Shown one piece after another: positions 12,837 to 24,405 of a DNA stretch of 64,000 bases (positions are counted from its first letter, which is position 1; each line of letters starts with the position of its first letter). Source of the stretch: Parastagonospora avenae f. sp. tritici 18332-5 (taxonomy: Eukaryota; Ascomycota; Dothideomycetes; Pleosporales; Phaeosphaeriaceae); assembly GCA_022559985.1 (NCBI GenBank), contig JAFJTR010000001.1, forward strand, positions 930,001 through 994,000, written 5' to 3'. The position numbers and the translations under genes are program-made. The notes under the pieces were generated by a model. It made no database searches and was not told the origin of the DNA. It worked only from the letters and a program-made list of their open reading frames with translations.

Positions 12837-13704
12837 ATAATGCCCGAGTAATCGAGCGAACTGCTTCAATCAAGCGTTCGCACCGATCCAACACGGCTGC
12901 GCGCTCACTCATCCATTGGATTTAGCCAGCCTGTTCATGTTTGCATCTTGGCTATACCATTTTCAGTCGGCGTTAATACATGGGATACACTCCGCCCTCT
13001 TAGGCCTTCCTCGTGTCCCTTTTGTTTCTTTGTCTACATTTTGGAGCGGAGTCTGGCGTCCCATCATCGCAATGGCGCGTGTGGAGCTTTGCTTTTCATC
13101 AATTCCATCTTCATTTCTCTGATAGCGGCTCTGGATACTCGCTCATACTAGCGAACGATATACCGATGATGGTTCGATATGAGAGGCTATTGCTTGGTGG
13201 AGAAGACACTAGATTGATAGTTGGCGGTATGAATGAGGGCATGTATGATTAGGCCCTCGGCGTGTATGAGTAGGATGCATGCAATGTCTCGTGTCGCATA
13301 ACAGCAAAGCCAATCGAAAAGTTCAAAAAGCATCTTAATTTTTCAACAAACCACTGTGAATCTTGACGCTCTTCCAAGACGTGGTTGAAAGTTACATGTC
13401 CATTCCAAGGTGTACCATGCTACGCGTCCAGGTAACTACCCCAGGAATCATACGTCATGCACCATGGTCCAAGTGTCCGCGAACCGCGAAGCGTGTGTCG
13501 TCTTGTTTACGCACCACATTCGCGATCCCGGACACGAAGCACCAGCCATGTCGCGTTCGGCGTGTTTCGCGATCGTCACGTCTGCATCAACCTCGGCCCA
13601 TCGACGCGCAGTGTGCACTAAACCCTTTTCAACCTCGAATCCATTCACATCACACTCCATCAAACTGATGGTCAAACACCACTACCAACAATGCCATTTG
13701 CAAG
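12837..13704. other. Gene-free region between cyclin and HIT genes
   Basis: This holds the cyclin 3' untranslated region and the promoter and leader of the HIT gene. A six-codon upstream reading frame ends it (13691-13708). No other supported feature is seen; open frames of 60-100 codons overlap one another with no family resemblance. Confidence 0.5.
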
Positions 13705-13708
13705 ATGA
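13691..13708 (+). promoter_or_regulatory. Short upstream ORF overlapping the HIT start codon
   Basis: An ATG at 13691 opens a five-residue frame (MPFAR) whose TGA at 13706-13708 overlaps the main ATG at 13705-13707 as ATGA. If the transcript starts upstream of 13691, ribosomes would meet this frame first and would need to reinitiate or leak past it. Whether it is in the mRNA is not known. Confidence 0.35.
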
Positions 13709-14440
13709 ATGAAACCGATCTGTGCTACCCCGCTGAAGCATGTCCATTCTGCAACATTGCGAGTGCGTACCCGTTTCCTGACGCGCCGCTGTGGGAAGGG
13801 AAGAGCGAGGAGCTGGGGCGGTGTGTGCCGGCGGATGAAGAGGCTGATGTGGACAAGACGTCGCCGGGGAGTTTTGTGGTGCTGAGAAGTAGGGACGTTG
13901 TTGCTTTTTTGGATATTTTGCCCATGGTGGGAGGTAAGTCATGAGATGGCGATGAGATTGAAGACTGGGAAAAGCTGCAGGCTGATTTGAAACTTGATAG
14001 GACATTTACTCGTAACAACGCGCCAGCACAAAGTCAAAGTCGCCGACATGGAGGCTGTGGAATCGAGAGAAATCGGTACGTTATCAATGTCCTACTCATC
14101 TTCATATTCTATTTTATTTCCCCATACTCATACTCATACCAACAATCAAGGCTTCTGGCTCCCCCTCCTCGCCCGCACAGTCTCGCTCGTAACCGGTGTG
14201 ACGGACTATAATATTGTGCAAAACAACGGCGCGCGGGCGGCGCAAGTCGTGCCGCATGTGCACTTCCACATCATCCCTAGACCGCCAACGATGCCGGAGA
14301 TTAAGAATAAGAGTTGGACTATGTTTGGGAGGGGTCAGAGGGACGATTTGGATGAGGAGGAGGGTGGCAGGATGGCGGGGGAGATGAGGAGGGTTCTTAG
14401 GGAGGAGGTGGAGAGGGTGGTTAGGAGGGAGAAGCTTTGA
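13705..14440 (+). CDS. HIT-family nucleotide hydrolase or transferase
   Basis: Histidine-triad proteins cleave or transfer nucleotides from nucleoside phosphates or dinucleoside polyphosphates. Exons are 13705-13933, 14001-14075 and 14151-14440, giving 197 residues; the introns are 67 and 75 bp. The protein has the usual HINT-like layout: CPFCNIA near residue 12, FLDILPMVGGHLLVTTRQH across the first splice, and the active-site triad HVHFHII with histidines at 137, 139 and 141. The N-terminal part between CPFC and the SFVVLRSRDVVAFLDI strand is longer than in bacterial HIT proteins. The C-terminus is a charged helix rich in Glu and Arg. The substrate cannot be told. The start is the ATG just before CPFC; a tiny upstream frame overlaps it. 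Confidence 0.88.
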
Positions 14441-15012
14441 AGGAGAGGAAGGGTTGTGTGTTTTGATAGCGATGTCTTGTGTCTGCTGTATATCTGTGGG
14501 TGGATTCAAGAGCGAGTTAAATTCCATTAAATTCTATGAAATACTGGCTCAGATTTGAATGCCTTTTCTAGCGGAGATGAGTTGAGTAAGCTATGGTACG
14601 AGCGTATGCATGCGCCGATCATGCGGCTATGGAGAGACTATACGATCAAAGTCATTTCCGAACAATGTCTAACTACAAATTAGAATTGATGTTTGCTATG
14701 AAAGCATACACCACGATTCCTACATGGCATCTCGATCTCCAGCTGTCAAAAGTCTACGAGTTGACTGAGTCGCGCGAGTCCGGGGTCAAGCTCGCGGGAG
14801 TGCAGGGATGACGTCCAGACCGCTCGCTGTCACCCATGGCAACGACCCAATAGCAACACGCTACGTTCGAGCCTCACCAGCACCGACACCGCCTATCTGC
14901 AGGAACAAGTCATACAATTCTTTCATCGCTCGTTCAATTCTATTCTTCACGCCTTAGACTTTACAAAGTTCAATTCCGTTCGCCTTCGGCGGGCAATAAA
15001 CACGCATTCCAG
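14441..15012. other. Gene-free region upstream of the LIM protein gene
   Basis: This carries the 3' end of the HIT transcript and the promoter and leader of the paxillin-like gene. The plus-strand leader is pyrimidine-rich over about 14900-14980. I see no supported gene. Confidence 0.5.
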
Positions 15013-18000
15013 ATGCAGCAAGCCGTGGGAAGGGAAGGCGCTGCGTCTCCGGGCCCTACGCATTTCTCGCCCCAGCAAATGAGTATGTGGGACTGGGCTT
15101 TACATTCTTCGCTGCCGTATTAATCGTTGTATTTAGAGAGTTATCTTCAAGATCTGCGTACCAACCGTCCAGCACGCCCCACCGGAGCTCGCCCAGCACC
15201 AGCACATTTCAACACTTGGTCCAGTAGATCAGGCCCGCGGCTCTCCGAGTCTTCGAACGTATCGCCGCTGCAACGGACCTTTACCGACCCTGTCGCCGAT
15301 GTCGATGCCCGCCCATCCACTTCCCACGACCAGCCCAAGACGCATTCGCGTAGAACGTCCAAGATGAGCATAGATGAGATTATACAGGGACCAGGAAGAG
15401 CCTTGGTGCAGCCACCACGGGGCCGGGATATGACAGATTCGTCGACGCGGTCAAGAACACCCAGCGTGCAGTACCGCGAGAGCGAGCAGCGGCAGACTGA
15501 GCAGGAGGAGGCACGCGCTGTCAGGGTAGCCATGGAGGAGCTAGAGTTAGCACAGGAAGAGAAGCTTTTCGATGCTGCTCGTGACGAGGCGGCAGAGCTG
15601 GTCTACAAACACCGCAACCCAGACGCACCTGGGAAAGGTCCAACCACGCCATATGCTTATCCCGGACTTGCAAGTAAGGGCAGTGCTCAGAGGAGTCGGA
15701 GCGTGGAACCAAAGGACCAAGACCTGCAGCGGGCAAACTCGAAACTGAGAAAGAGACATTCCATGGGCAGTGCCACTTCGGGCAGCAGAAGTAGTAGCTT
15801 GCAGAGCAATGGAGGCGGAAGTGGCTCAGAGTCCTCTGGTCTCAAGATATCGCCCACAAAGGAGGACTTCGATGCAAAGGACAAGTCTGAATCTTCGTCC
15901 CTGAGGAAGGCCATCTCAGATCTGCCCAGCTTCGGTTCAAGACGCAAGAGCAGTGGGTCTCGACGCAAGATTAGTGGAAGCTTGTTCAGCAACCCCAATG
16001 ATCAAATATACGAAGAGCCAGAGGAGGATAGTCCAGCAAAGCCAAAGCCTGTACCTGCTGCTGCCGAGGCGCCAAAGTCTGAGAAGCTACCTCTGGGCAT
16101 TCGACGCAACCCATTCATGCGGTTCCAGTCGGTCAAAGGCAACCCTATGATCCGATCAAATACGGACCCTGTGCTGGCCAGCAAGAAGTTCGACCGCTAC
16201 GAGATCCAGAAGAACCCGCCTACTCAATCACGCAACGCTGCGTACACTCTGAATCCGAACCCCTCTGTAGCGAAACTAGCTGAGCCCGTCAAGGCTGACG
16301 CTGAGAATGAGCCTGAGATCAAGATGAAGGATGGCAAGGAGATTCGGAGTGACGACCTACGCGCTGCTACTGGGTTCCGTCTCCGAGACCGTAGCCCTCA
16401 CTTGCCAACACCAACTATGGTCTCGGACAGTCCGGGACGACCCATTGTTTCCTTCAAGAAGGGCTACAATGAGATCGAACTCAAGGAAGATGTGTACGGG
16501 TCCACAGAAGCGCTCACAAGGCCATCGGGTCCAAGTCCACGTCCGTTGTCCAACGCCGTCACTTCCCCTGCGGTGCCAACGATTAACACCATGGAGGATA
16601 CCACCAAGAATGCGGCTGCAACGCCTCCAGTACCTCAAATCAGCGTCTCCCCAAACCCACCAGCTGTTTCGTCAAGATTTAACAAAACAGAGAAGAAGCC
16701 TACCATCAACATCTACGAGGACGCCCCAGTAAGACCCCTCTCAAGCGCTGCTTCTAGGAAATTCAATGTACCACCACCAGCAACTGCACCATCAAGGCCA
16801 ACAATAAACCCCTATCAGCTGCCATCGGCGCACTCTCAGCCAGTCTCAGCACCTTCTGTTCCTACGATATCTGTCTCGGAGACACCATCTATGATGCCCA
16901 CCCGCCCCGCCAATACTCGTGGCCATAGTGTAAATGTGCCCTCGATTGGTGTCTCTCCGCCTATCCCGAGCATATCTGTTAGTGAATCTTCAGCACCAAG
17001 TAGGGGGCGCGGGATGAACACACCGTCGATAGGTGTCACGCCGCCTATGCCTAGTATATTTGTCAGTGAGTCTCCAGCGCCGAACAGAGGGCGCGGTACG
17101 CCAACACCGTCCATTGGTGTCTCTCCACCTGTCCCAAGTATATCATTCAGCGAATCCCCAGCAGCAAACAGAGGACGTGGTGGAAGTGTGCCTTCTATCT
17201 CAGTGACACCTGAGATTCCGTCCATCTCTGTCAACGCAGCTCCTGCACCAGCTCGAGGACCCACAATCAATGCACCATCTATCTCGGTTACTCCCACTGT
17301 GCCTTCGATCAACGTCAACGGCTCTACCGGATCAACGCGGCCTTTGCCTGATCCGAAACTCCACTCTTCTCGACCATTCGGTCGCGGCGGTGCTACAACC
17401 AACACACGCGGTCACTGGACGCCTACCAACGTCCGCACCGGCGCTCTCTGCACACAATGCGCCCTGCCTATCGCCGGCCGCATCGTCTCCGCAGCCGGCT
17501 CACGCTTCCACCCCGAATGCTTCGCCTGCTACCAGTGCGGCGAGCACCTCGAGTGCGTCGCCTTCTACCCCGAGCCAGAGAACAAACTCGCAGAGCGCAT
17601 CGCCCGCATCCACGCCCGCCAACGCGGCGAAGACATTTCCTACCTCCCCACGCACCCCACGCCAGACGACATGGCGCGTCTCGAGCACCAAGACGGCACC
17701 GACGAATCCCAGCGCTTCTTCTGCCACCTTGACTTCCACGAGATGTTCTCTCCGCGCTGCAAGAGCTGCAAAACCCCTATCGAAGGCGAGGTCATCGTCG
17801 CTTGTGGTGCGGAGTGGCACGCCGGCCACTTCTTCTGCGCGCAGTGTGGTGACCCCTTCGATTCGAGTACGCCCTTTGTCGAGAAGGATGGGTATGCGTG
17901 GTGTGTAAACTGCCACACGCATCGGTACAGTACCAAGTGCAAGAAGTGCCGCAAGCCGGTTACGGATACGGTGGTTAAGGCGCTTGGGGCCGAGTGGCAT

Positions 18001-18175
18001 GTTGGGTGCTTTTGCTGCGTGGTAAGTCCAAACACTGAATGTGATGTTGCTGGTGCTCGAGGCTAATTTTACATAGGAGTGCTCTGGTCCCTTCCAGGAT
18101 GGGAGGTACTTTCTACGCGGCGAGTCGCAAGATCCAGTGTGTGTTAAGTGCGAGGAACGGAGGCTTAAGGCTTGA
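15013..18175 (+). CDS. paxB: Paxillin-like triple LIM-domain protein
   Basis: Paxillin-like proteins of fungi (PaxB, Pxl1) act at polarised growth sites, the cytokinetic ring and Rho signalling. Exons are 15013-15082, 15137-18021 and 18077-18175, giving 1,017 residues; introns are 54 and 55 bp. The start is the ATG at 15013; the long frame alone has no ATG near its 5' end. About 790 residues of Ser/Pro-rich disordered sequence, with QQM joined to KSYLQDLRTNRPARP near the start, precede three LIM zinc-finger domains. These begin at about residues 795 (CTQCALPI), 898 (CKSCKTPI) and 958 (CKKCRKPV). The third domain is completed only by the last exon (ECSGPFQDGRYFL, then VCVKCEER). Residues 618-757 are five tandem 28-residue repeats. 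LIM assignment is firm; the PaxB name is by architecture. Confidence 0.9.
16918..17337 (+). repeat. Five tandem 84-bp coding repeats in the LIM protein
   Basis: Five units of 84 bp (28 residues) lie end to end in frame. Each has an RG start, PSI(G/S)V(S/T)P near the middle and PSI-V-S or N near the end. Units two to four begin RGRG and are the most alike at the protein level. The preceding sequence (VPTISVSETPS) looks like a worn older copy. Copies differ in many bases, so this is an old expansion. Confidence 0.85.
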
Positions 18176-18612
18176 TGAGGAGTTGGGCAGGCTAGTTCTG
18201 GTGACGAGGACGATGAGTGGGTTCATTTTGGAGTCATTTTGAGAGGCGGTAATACATATGCATGCATAAGGAACGAACAGCATAATCGGGCAGTTGGGAG
18301 TTGGTATTTATTGGCTTCAATGTTTGAGTTTGGGGCATGGGAGGCGCGGTTGGGCGTTTTGGAAGCATATACACTCTTGTAATATTCCATACAGCCAATG
18401 TGAAAAGTACTTCGACGCCGTGAAGCATATACAAACAGACTCGAAGGCCCAGACATGTCTGACATGTCATATATGAACAATTGTCCCTAAATCATAGTTC
18501 ATCGCTTGCATACAAAAACATACTCCAGAAAATGCAGACCCGGGTCCTTTTCGAAGTCACAACTTCTCAACGAACCATATTATCCACACGGAAAAGAACC
18601 ACCTCCTCTCCA
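18176..18612. other. Gene-free convergent 3' region
   Basis: This lies between the stop codons of the LIM protein gene and the GPI-type surface protein gene on the opposite strand. It is AT-richer than its neighbours. I see only 3' untranslated sequence. Confidence 0.55.
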
Positions 18613-19386
18613 TCATTGCAACATCCCCCCAGCCAACCCAACCACCACGCCTGCACCCATCAAATACCCACCCCCACACCTCATCGTCGCGCCACTCCCC
18701 TCGCCCCCAAAACTCCTACACGCCTCGACCTGCAACCCACTACACCCCACACTACTCAAACTATTGCAAATGCTCTGCGCACTCGCCAGCCCCACGCTCG
18801 GTACAGCGGTAATCGTGGCGCCGCCATTCGGCGCACTCACCGTCACGCCCATGGCGCCATTCGCTAGCGCAGTCGTGCAACTCGCAGCATTGCTGCTACA
18901 AGAGCTATACGCAGCGCTACAGGCGGCTGCGTTTGTGTAAGTAGTGGGGATGGCGGGGAAGGGGTAGAATTCGTTTGGTACCGTTGAGAGGGGCGGGGAG
19001 CCTGCGTTTGGGATGGAGCTGGCTTGGAAGGGGGGAGCGGTGGTGGTTGTGGCGAGCGCGGTGGAGGGCAGCGACGCGCTGGTTGCGGCTGGGAGGCCCA
19101 GGGTTCCCGTGCATTGCGCGCCTTGTGGGCAGCAGGCGACGGCGCGGTTGGAGTCTGCGGTGCAGATTGCGGTGCGCGGGCAGCAGAGCCCGGGGGCGTT
19201 GAGGGCGGCACAAGCGTAGTAGTTTGTTGCGCAGGCGTTGTTTTGGCGCTTGAGGAGGTCGATTACTTCATTGTCGGTGGAGTTGTTTGAGGAGATGGGG
19301 AGGGCGAGTTCGAAGGGAGCGACGAGGTCGGGGTTTGCGAGCGCCGCGAGGGGCGCGAGGAGTAATGGGGCGAAGACGGGGCGCAT
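18613..19386 (-). CDS. Secreted Cys/Ser/Ala-rich protein, probable GPI anchor
   Basis: This single-exon gene encodes 257 residues. The start is placed at the ATG at 19386 because the following residues, MRPVFAPLLLAPLAALANP, form a good signal peptide; the frame is open further upstream but lacks one. The mature N-terminal half has a cysteine cluster (ACATNYYACAALNAPGLCCP, then AVACCPQGAQC). A Thr/Ser/Ala/Pro-rich linker follows, then a second Cys-containing block (CSAAYSSCSSNAASC, then CNSLSSVGCSG). The C-terminus is a hydrophobic stretch GYLMGAGVVVGLAGGMLQ after small residues, as expected for GPI-anchor addition. This suggests a cell-wall or plasma-membrane protein of the kind common in filamentous ascomycetes. 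I do not recognise a named family and give no enzymatic role. Confidence 0.75.
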   Translation of the reverse strand: MRPVFAPLLLAPLAALANPDLVAPFELALPISSNNSTDNEVIDLLKRQNNACATNYYACAALNAPGLCCPRTAICTADSNRAVACCPQGAQCTGTLGLPAATSASLPSTALATTTTAPPFQASSIPNAGSPPLSTVPNEFYPFPAIPTTYTNAAACSAAYSSCSSNAASCTTALANGAMGVTVSAPNGGATITAVPSVGLASAQSICNSLSSVGCSGLQVEACRSFGGEGSGATMRCGGGYLMGAGVVVGLAGGMLQ

Positions 19387-20244
19387 TGTGCATGTACGGG
19401 GAGAGTTCAATTGGAGTGGAAAGAGGGTGCGCCGTTGCGCTGGAGGAATGTATGTAGTCGGTGTACTTGGTAGTGCTGCGCCAAGTTGTTGGGAGTCTGT
19501 GGTACTTGGATTAGTACGGAGATAAGGATGGATTGCGGCGATTGGTGGTCCTACTTGTTGCTGGATACTTCGCTGCAAACAATGGTTGCTGTAAGGATTG
19601 CGAAAGTGTGCAAGACGTCAGTCAATTGGGAGACCCACTGGACTGCTGTGGTGCTGGGCTTCATGTGCCGAGCCGGCTGTGTCGTGCGTTGGCATCGCAA
19701 CGGCGGCGGTCGGACTCAACATGATTGGCCAGTGCGTTCGCTCGTCACATGCACGATCTCACCACTCCCTGCATGATGGTACCTGATGATCGTACTGCAG
19801 CTTCTCACTTACGACAGAAAGCGACCAATGCACGGGGAGTTGCTATTATGATTGAAGCGTGGTGATCCTATGTACAGGTTCGGGCTATTAGATACCCTTT
19901 TTGATTTACTGTCGTAGTTCACAACCTGCAGTAGCATTTACGGCATAGTACCATAGGTCCTTGAGCACTTCAAATCTCTTTACACACGTTGCTCATGAGT
20001 TTTTACACGCTACTCATTGTTCCGTGTAATATCCAGGCTTGCAATATGAGCTCACGGCCGAGACCAAATCATGGGAAATATGTGCCATGTCCCAATAGAT
20101 GATAATGAGGTATGAGACCACAAAAGCCACAAACATGTGGGTCATGTCCAGATCCAAAACGCCAAAAGATGCTCGTCAAGACATCATGTTCGGTCAAATC
20201 GTCGTGATAAGGACGTGCACTGTAGTGAAAGCATTTCACCACTC
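19387..20244. other. Gene-free region between two minus-strand genes
   Basis: This contains the promoter of the GPI-type protein gene and the 3' untranslated region of the F-box gene. Short open frames on both strands overlap and show no coding composition. Confidence 0.5.
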
Positions 20245-21876
20245 TCATGCTTCACTGCTGCCCTCGCCCTCTTCTTCTTCCTCCTCGAGATCGGGCTCGT
20301 CGACAGCCCAGAGGATGAAAGGGCCATTATAGTCGTTCTGGAAACTGTTATAAAAATTGTCTGACTGGACAGCACATGTGAATACTTACGTTGAAATCGA
20401 CGTTCTCCGAAGCATACCACCAGCGGCCGAGGATGATGCGACCGCCAGGCAGAACAACACCCTCATATGCCCAGAGGTTGTCCTGTTCCACTTGATCAAA
20501 ATCATCCATGAAGTGCTTCATGAAGGTGATACGCTGCCAGCCTGGGATACCATGCTGAGGAGGAAGAGGGTTGAGCCAGCCAATGGCGTTGAAGTCATCG
20601 TCAAGATCGATACCAGTACCCGTAAACTGGACATTTTCCGAGCCTGGCTCGCCCTTTGGCTTGGCTCGACCCTGAGGCTCGACTGTGTTCCTCAGAGAAT
20701 GCAGGCGCTTCTCGAAGATGTTGGGCCACCGAAGCTGGGCGCCTTCTACAAAATCGAGCTGGAGCGACTACATGTACTTAGCGCTGGTGACTGATGGCCG
20801 TTGCAGAGAACATACTTGAATTTTACCCTCGTCGACATTCTTGTCGCAGAAAAAGGCTTCTGCATCCTCGTCTGGAGAAATCTTTCGAAGCTTTGTGATT
20901 TCTGGCACATCGAGGAAGGAATATGTACCCTTCCAATGGCTGCCCAGAGCGTAGGAGCCCTTGCGTAGCGGCTCCTGCCAAGCTGATGGCTTCTGCATGG
21001 GAGACAGATCGCTCATGGCATCGTACAGAGTCGCAGCCTCTTGGTTCATCATGTGGTCGCGGAAGAAGTTCAAGCAATGGAGGACCCACTCCATGTTGAT
21101 TTGAGTAAGGTTTGGGCCACTGTACAGAGGCGCCTTGTTGGTGGCCATGTAGACGAAACGCTGTGACTCCTCCAAAGCAAACACCTGGTGATTTGCGTCC
21201 TCGAGCTCGAACAGGAAGTGAGAGCACATGAGCTTGACTGCCGCAAGCATGGGGTGTACGCTGTCGGGCTCATTTCGAGCTGGCGGTGCACGCCTGTCGT
21301 TGAGGAGGATCTTGGAGGTGAGGACGAAGTCCTGCAGCACAGTCTGGTTTTTGCAGCGAGGGCGCCCATACTCGTCGACTTCGGAAGACCCCTGGAACGA
21401 CTCTGTACGTTGTTAGCCACACTCATACACTTCCGGAACTACCATCGAGTATAGAGCTTCCACTGCCCGGAGGGCGGCAACTCACCGACAATCAAATCCT
21501 TCAGGACCAATATCGCATCCATCTCGCGCCTATTATGCCCACGGTAGAAGGGGTACACCTTACCACGTCGCAGCTGCTTTGATCGCAGCTGGTACAGAGC
21601 CCTCAATTCATTGTTTGCCCGTCCTTCTTTGAATGCATACTTCTCGCGAAACTTCGCACGCCAAAAGGAACACTTGTCGGAGTTGACCGCATGATTCGTA
21701 CTACGACAGACGAACCGGTACCTCGCTACGTCCTGGTCACTGTCGAGTTCGCGCGCGATGGCTTGATTGAGCTATTGGCTTTGTCAGCGCATACGCTGTT
21801 TGTGAAGTGAAGAGGAACGTACCTCGATGGGGAGGGCGTTAAACGCTGCGGACTGGGAGGGAAGATCGCGAGCCAT
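20245..21876 (-). CDS. F-box domain protein
   Basis: F-box proteins present substrates to SCF ubiquitin ligases. Five exons, 21876-21823, 21771-21486, 21402-20816, 20767-20390 and 20337-20245, give 465 residues; introns are 48-83 bp, all GT-AG and frame-consistent. The N-terminus has an F-box-like motif, FNALPIELNQAIARELDSDQ, split by the first intron, followed by VARYRFVCRSTNHAV. The rest (QRFVYMATNKAPLYSGPNL, then HWKGTYSFLDVPEI, then NLWAYEGVVLPGGRIILGRWW) resembles a conserved domain of Pezizomycotina F-box proteins. That domain ends in NDYNGPFILWAVDEP and an acidic EEEEEGEGSSEA tail. The substrate is unknown. The exon structure rests on continuity of this domain. Confidence 0.82.
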
Positions 21877-22828
21877 GATGTGTAAGCCCTGTAGATTGAA
21901 TGCACATGTACTTGCTCGTTAGTTTTTTCGGCAACGTTCAACTGATTGGGCGTAGAGGAGTGATGAGGAAGAAGCTGTAGCTGAGAACGTGGGCGGTGAT
22001 ATAGGGAGTGGGGACGCCCTAGCCAGCTACTAGTGAGAGACGACTTCTGACGTGAAAGGCTCGGTGAGGGTGGCAGGACTGCGTATCATCGATTTCTGCG
22101 ATCAACTAATCCACGTGAAGGTGCGATGTTGCCTGTACCTTCCACCATTACTCGCTTGCCAACTTGAGAATCCTCGTGCAAACGCAGTAGCAAGTGCAGA
22201 TCACGATCCCAGGCACTAGAGCTCTCGATCAAGTATGAGGTAAGCCGTAGAACGCTATTGCCCGCGCAGCCAAAATGCTGGAGTTCTGCAGTAGTGAGTT
22301 TTGGTCATGCAGTCTGTTTGCCTGTGGCGACAGGGTCCACAAGAGCACGTCAGAGAGTTGACAGCGACAGCGAGGTATAGGATCGGTTTCCAAGGCCATT
22401 GTGCGTGAGATGTTGAAGGTGAGGTGGATATATAGCGGCAATTGCCAATTTCTGGAGTTTGGGTTTATTGGTGGAAGGTGCCACTCAGGACGAGCGCGCT
22501 GCGACATTTCGTGCCCGAGCTTGTGAGACAGACATGACCACAAAGCTGAAAGTCGGCATCTTGATAAAGGAATTACTCGCAAACATGAGTTTAGTTTTTA
22601 TGACGAGGGGTGCAGGCATTCCTGGTGTTTAGACCTTGGGTCATTATCAATATTTTATGATCTGTATGTATCTTGTAGATGCGTGAGACACGCACATGAT
22701 GGGTAGCGAGTGAGGCCTACGAAGAGCTTTCCATGACTCGGATGTCTTACACCGTGCAGGATGCGCGTTCATCGTGGTCGGATGCATCACATGTTCACCA
22801 TGCCACTTCTTCAGATCACACCTTCAGC
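21877..22828. other. Gene-free region upstream of the F-box gene
   Basis: This holds the F-box promoter and the 3' flank of the AA12-type dehydrogenase gene, both on the minus strand. A 117-codon frame at 22229-22582 opens with TTG and has no recognisable content, so it is not called. Confidence 0.5.
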
Positions 22829-24405
22829 CTAGGGCAGCGCACCGCCAATAGCAGCCGCACCAGCGACCCAGAAACTACCCTGACCGACATTCCACCTCTT
22901 CACGCCTGCGCCCTGGCTTGAACTCGGAGCTGGTGCATTTCCTGTGTCGCTTCCACCACCTGAGCCACCGGTCGAAACTTGGCGTACATCATTCACACCA
23001 CTGCCATCTGTCTTGGTGATCATGTAGATTTCTCCAGTCGAGTCACTGCTCATGAACAGCCTACCTTGGGTATCCCACGCAAGTCCAACAGGTCGGAAAC
23101 AGTTGCTTGGGCATGCAGACAAGTCAGGGTTGGAGACGATGTCGATGGCTGCGGTAGTGCTGTTTGCCGCTGCGGTGGGTGAGCCGTTGCCATCAAACTC
23201 GACAAAACTGAGCTTGTAACCAATGGGAGCATCACGGTTCCTGTGTATTGTTAAGAAGAAAACAAATCGCGGGTTCGATGAGAAAATACCATGAGCCATG
23301 CATCGTCACCCAAGCTCCTGTGCCGTTAGTGTTGAACTTCATGTCCAGAGGTGCCATGTGAGCTTGGAAGGTGATCTTCGGAGCTACACGGTCTTGTTGA
23401 CAGTAGGTATCGTTCAAGGTGGCATTCTGGGTACCGATTGCGAAGTTTGATCCGGTCTGAAGGCCATTATTGTCCGGTATCTCAGTCACGTTCCAAGCCG
23501 CAAAGCACGTTGGGTAGCCAAAGTTCTTACCCGTGACGTCGCCCGTTCCGTTCAGGAATCCATGGTAGTTCAGTTCCTCACCAGGGTTGTTTTGGTTGAT
23601 GGTCTGGCCACTTCTCTCGAGATTGTCCACGCTGTTCTCGACAGAGTAGACGGCGCCAGTGACGGGATCTTCAGCGATACCTACCGAGTTCCTAAGGCCC
23701 CAACCCAACAACAAGCCATCGCTCGGTTGCTTGTATGCTGTGTCTGTGACGTTGCTCACGTTGTATGCTTTGATCGTTGAGACTCCGCTGGTGATGTCTA
23801 GCGTGTTTAGATCAAGGTTACCTTGGCTACCGCGGCTGACTAAAAGCAAAGAGGGCACTTTGGCAGACAAGAGGAGGGTGCGAGTCGTGTGACCTTCATC
23901 TTCGCCCATGTTCTCAATGATTGTGGATGGATTACCCGTGACGCGGCCCTCTTGGGCATTGTACTGCCATCGATGGACGTTGTTGTAGGTCGAAGCATAC
24001 AGCGTGCTACCATCTTGCGAGAGTGCAATACCATGGCTGATCTGAAGAATGTTAGTTTCACCCTTCTGCAACGATGAATCTTCAGCAACGCGATCTCACC
24101 TCTTTGTTATCAACGACGACCTGGGTGGAGCCGCTCTGCCTCAGGCAAGCACCATCTCCACTAAGCTGCAGCCTGCTGATCCCGTGTCCTTGCTCCACAA
24201 CCAACAAGCTGCCCGCGGAATCGAAATGGATGCTTCTGGGTTCTCGCAGGTTATTGGCGACGACCTGGACACGGAATCCTGGCGCGACCGAAGGTGCTCC
24301 ATGCGCGGGGCCGATCGTGGAGCTGGGGCAAGCTGCCGCTGAGCTGGACTGAGCTTTGGCGGTCAGCGTGAGGAGGGCGAGACCGAGCAAGTGTTTCAGC
24401 GCCAT
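22829..24405 (-). CDS. AA12-type PQQ-dependent sugar dehydrogenase, secreted
   Basis: This belongs to the glucose/sorbosone dehydrogenase fold; fungal members of family AA12 are extracellular pyrroloquinoline-quinone enzymes that oxidise pyranoses and can pass electrons to lytic polysaccharide monooxygenases. Exons 24405-24100, 24041-23290 and 23240-22829 give 489 residues; introns are 58 and 49 bp. Residues 1-18 (MALKHLLGLALLTLTAKA) are a signal peptide. Propeller motifs are visible: LREPRSIHFDSAGSLLVVEQ, ISHGIALSQDGSTLYAST, LRNSVGIAEDP, AHMAPLDMKFNTNGTGAW and RPVGLAWDTQGRLFMSSD. Many NxT and NxS sites suggest glycosylation. The C-terminus has a Gly/Ser linker and a hydrophobic end, GSFWVAGAAAIGGALP, suggesting a GPI anchor. 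No cytochrome or CBM domain is fused. PQQ use is inferred from the family. Confidence 0.85.
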
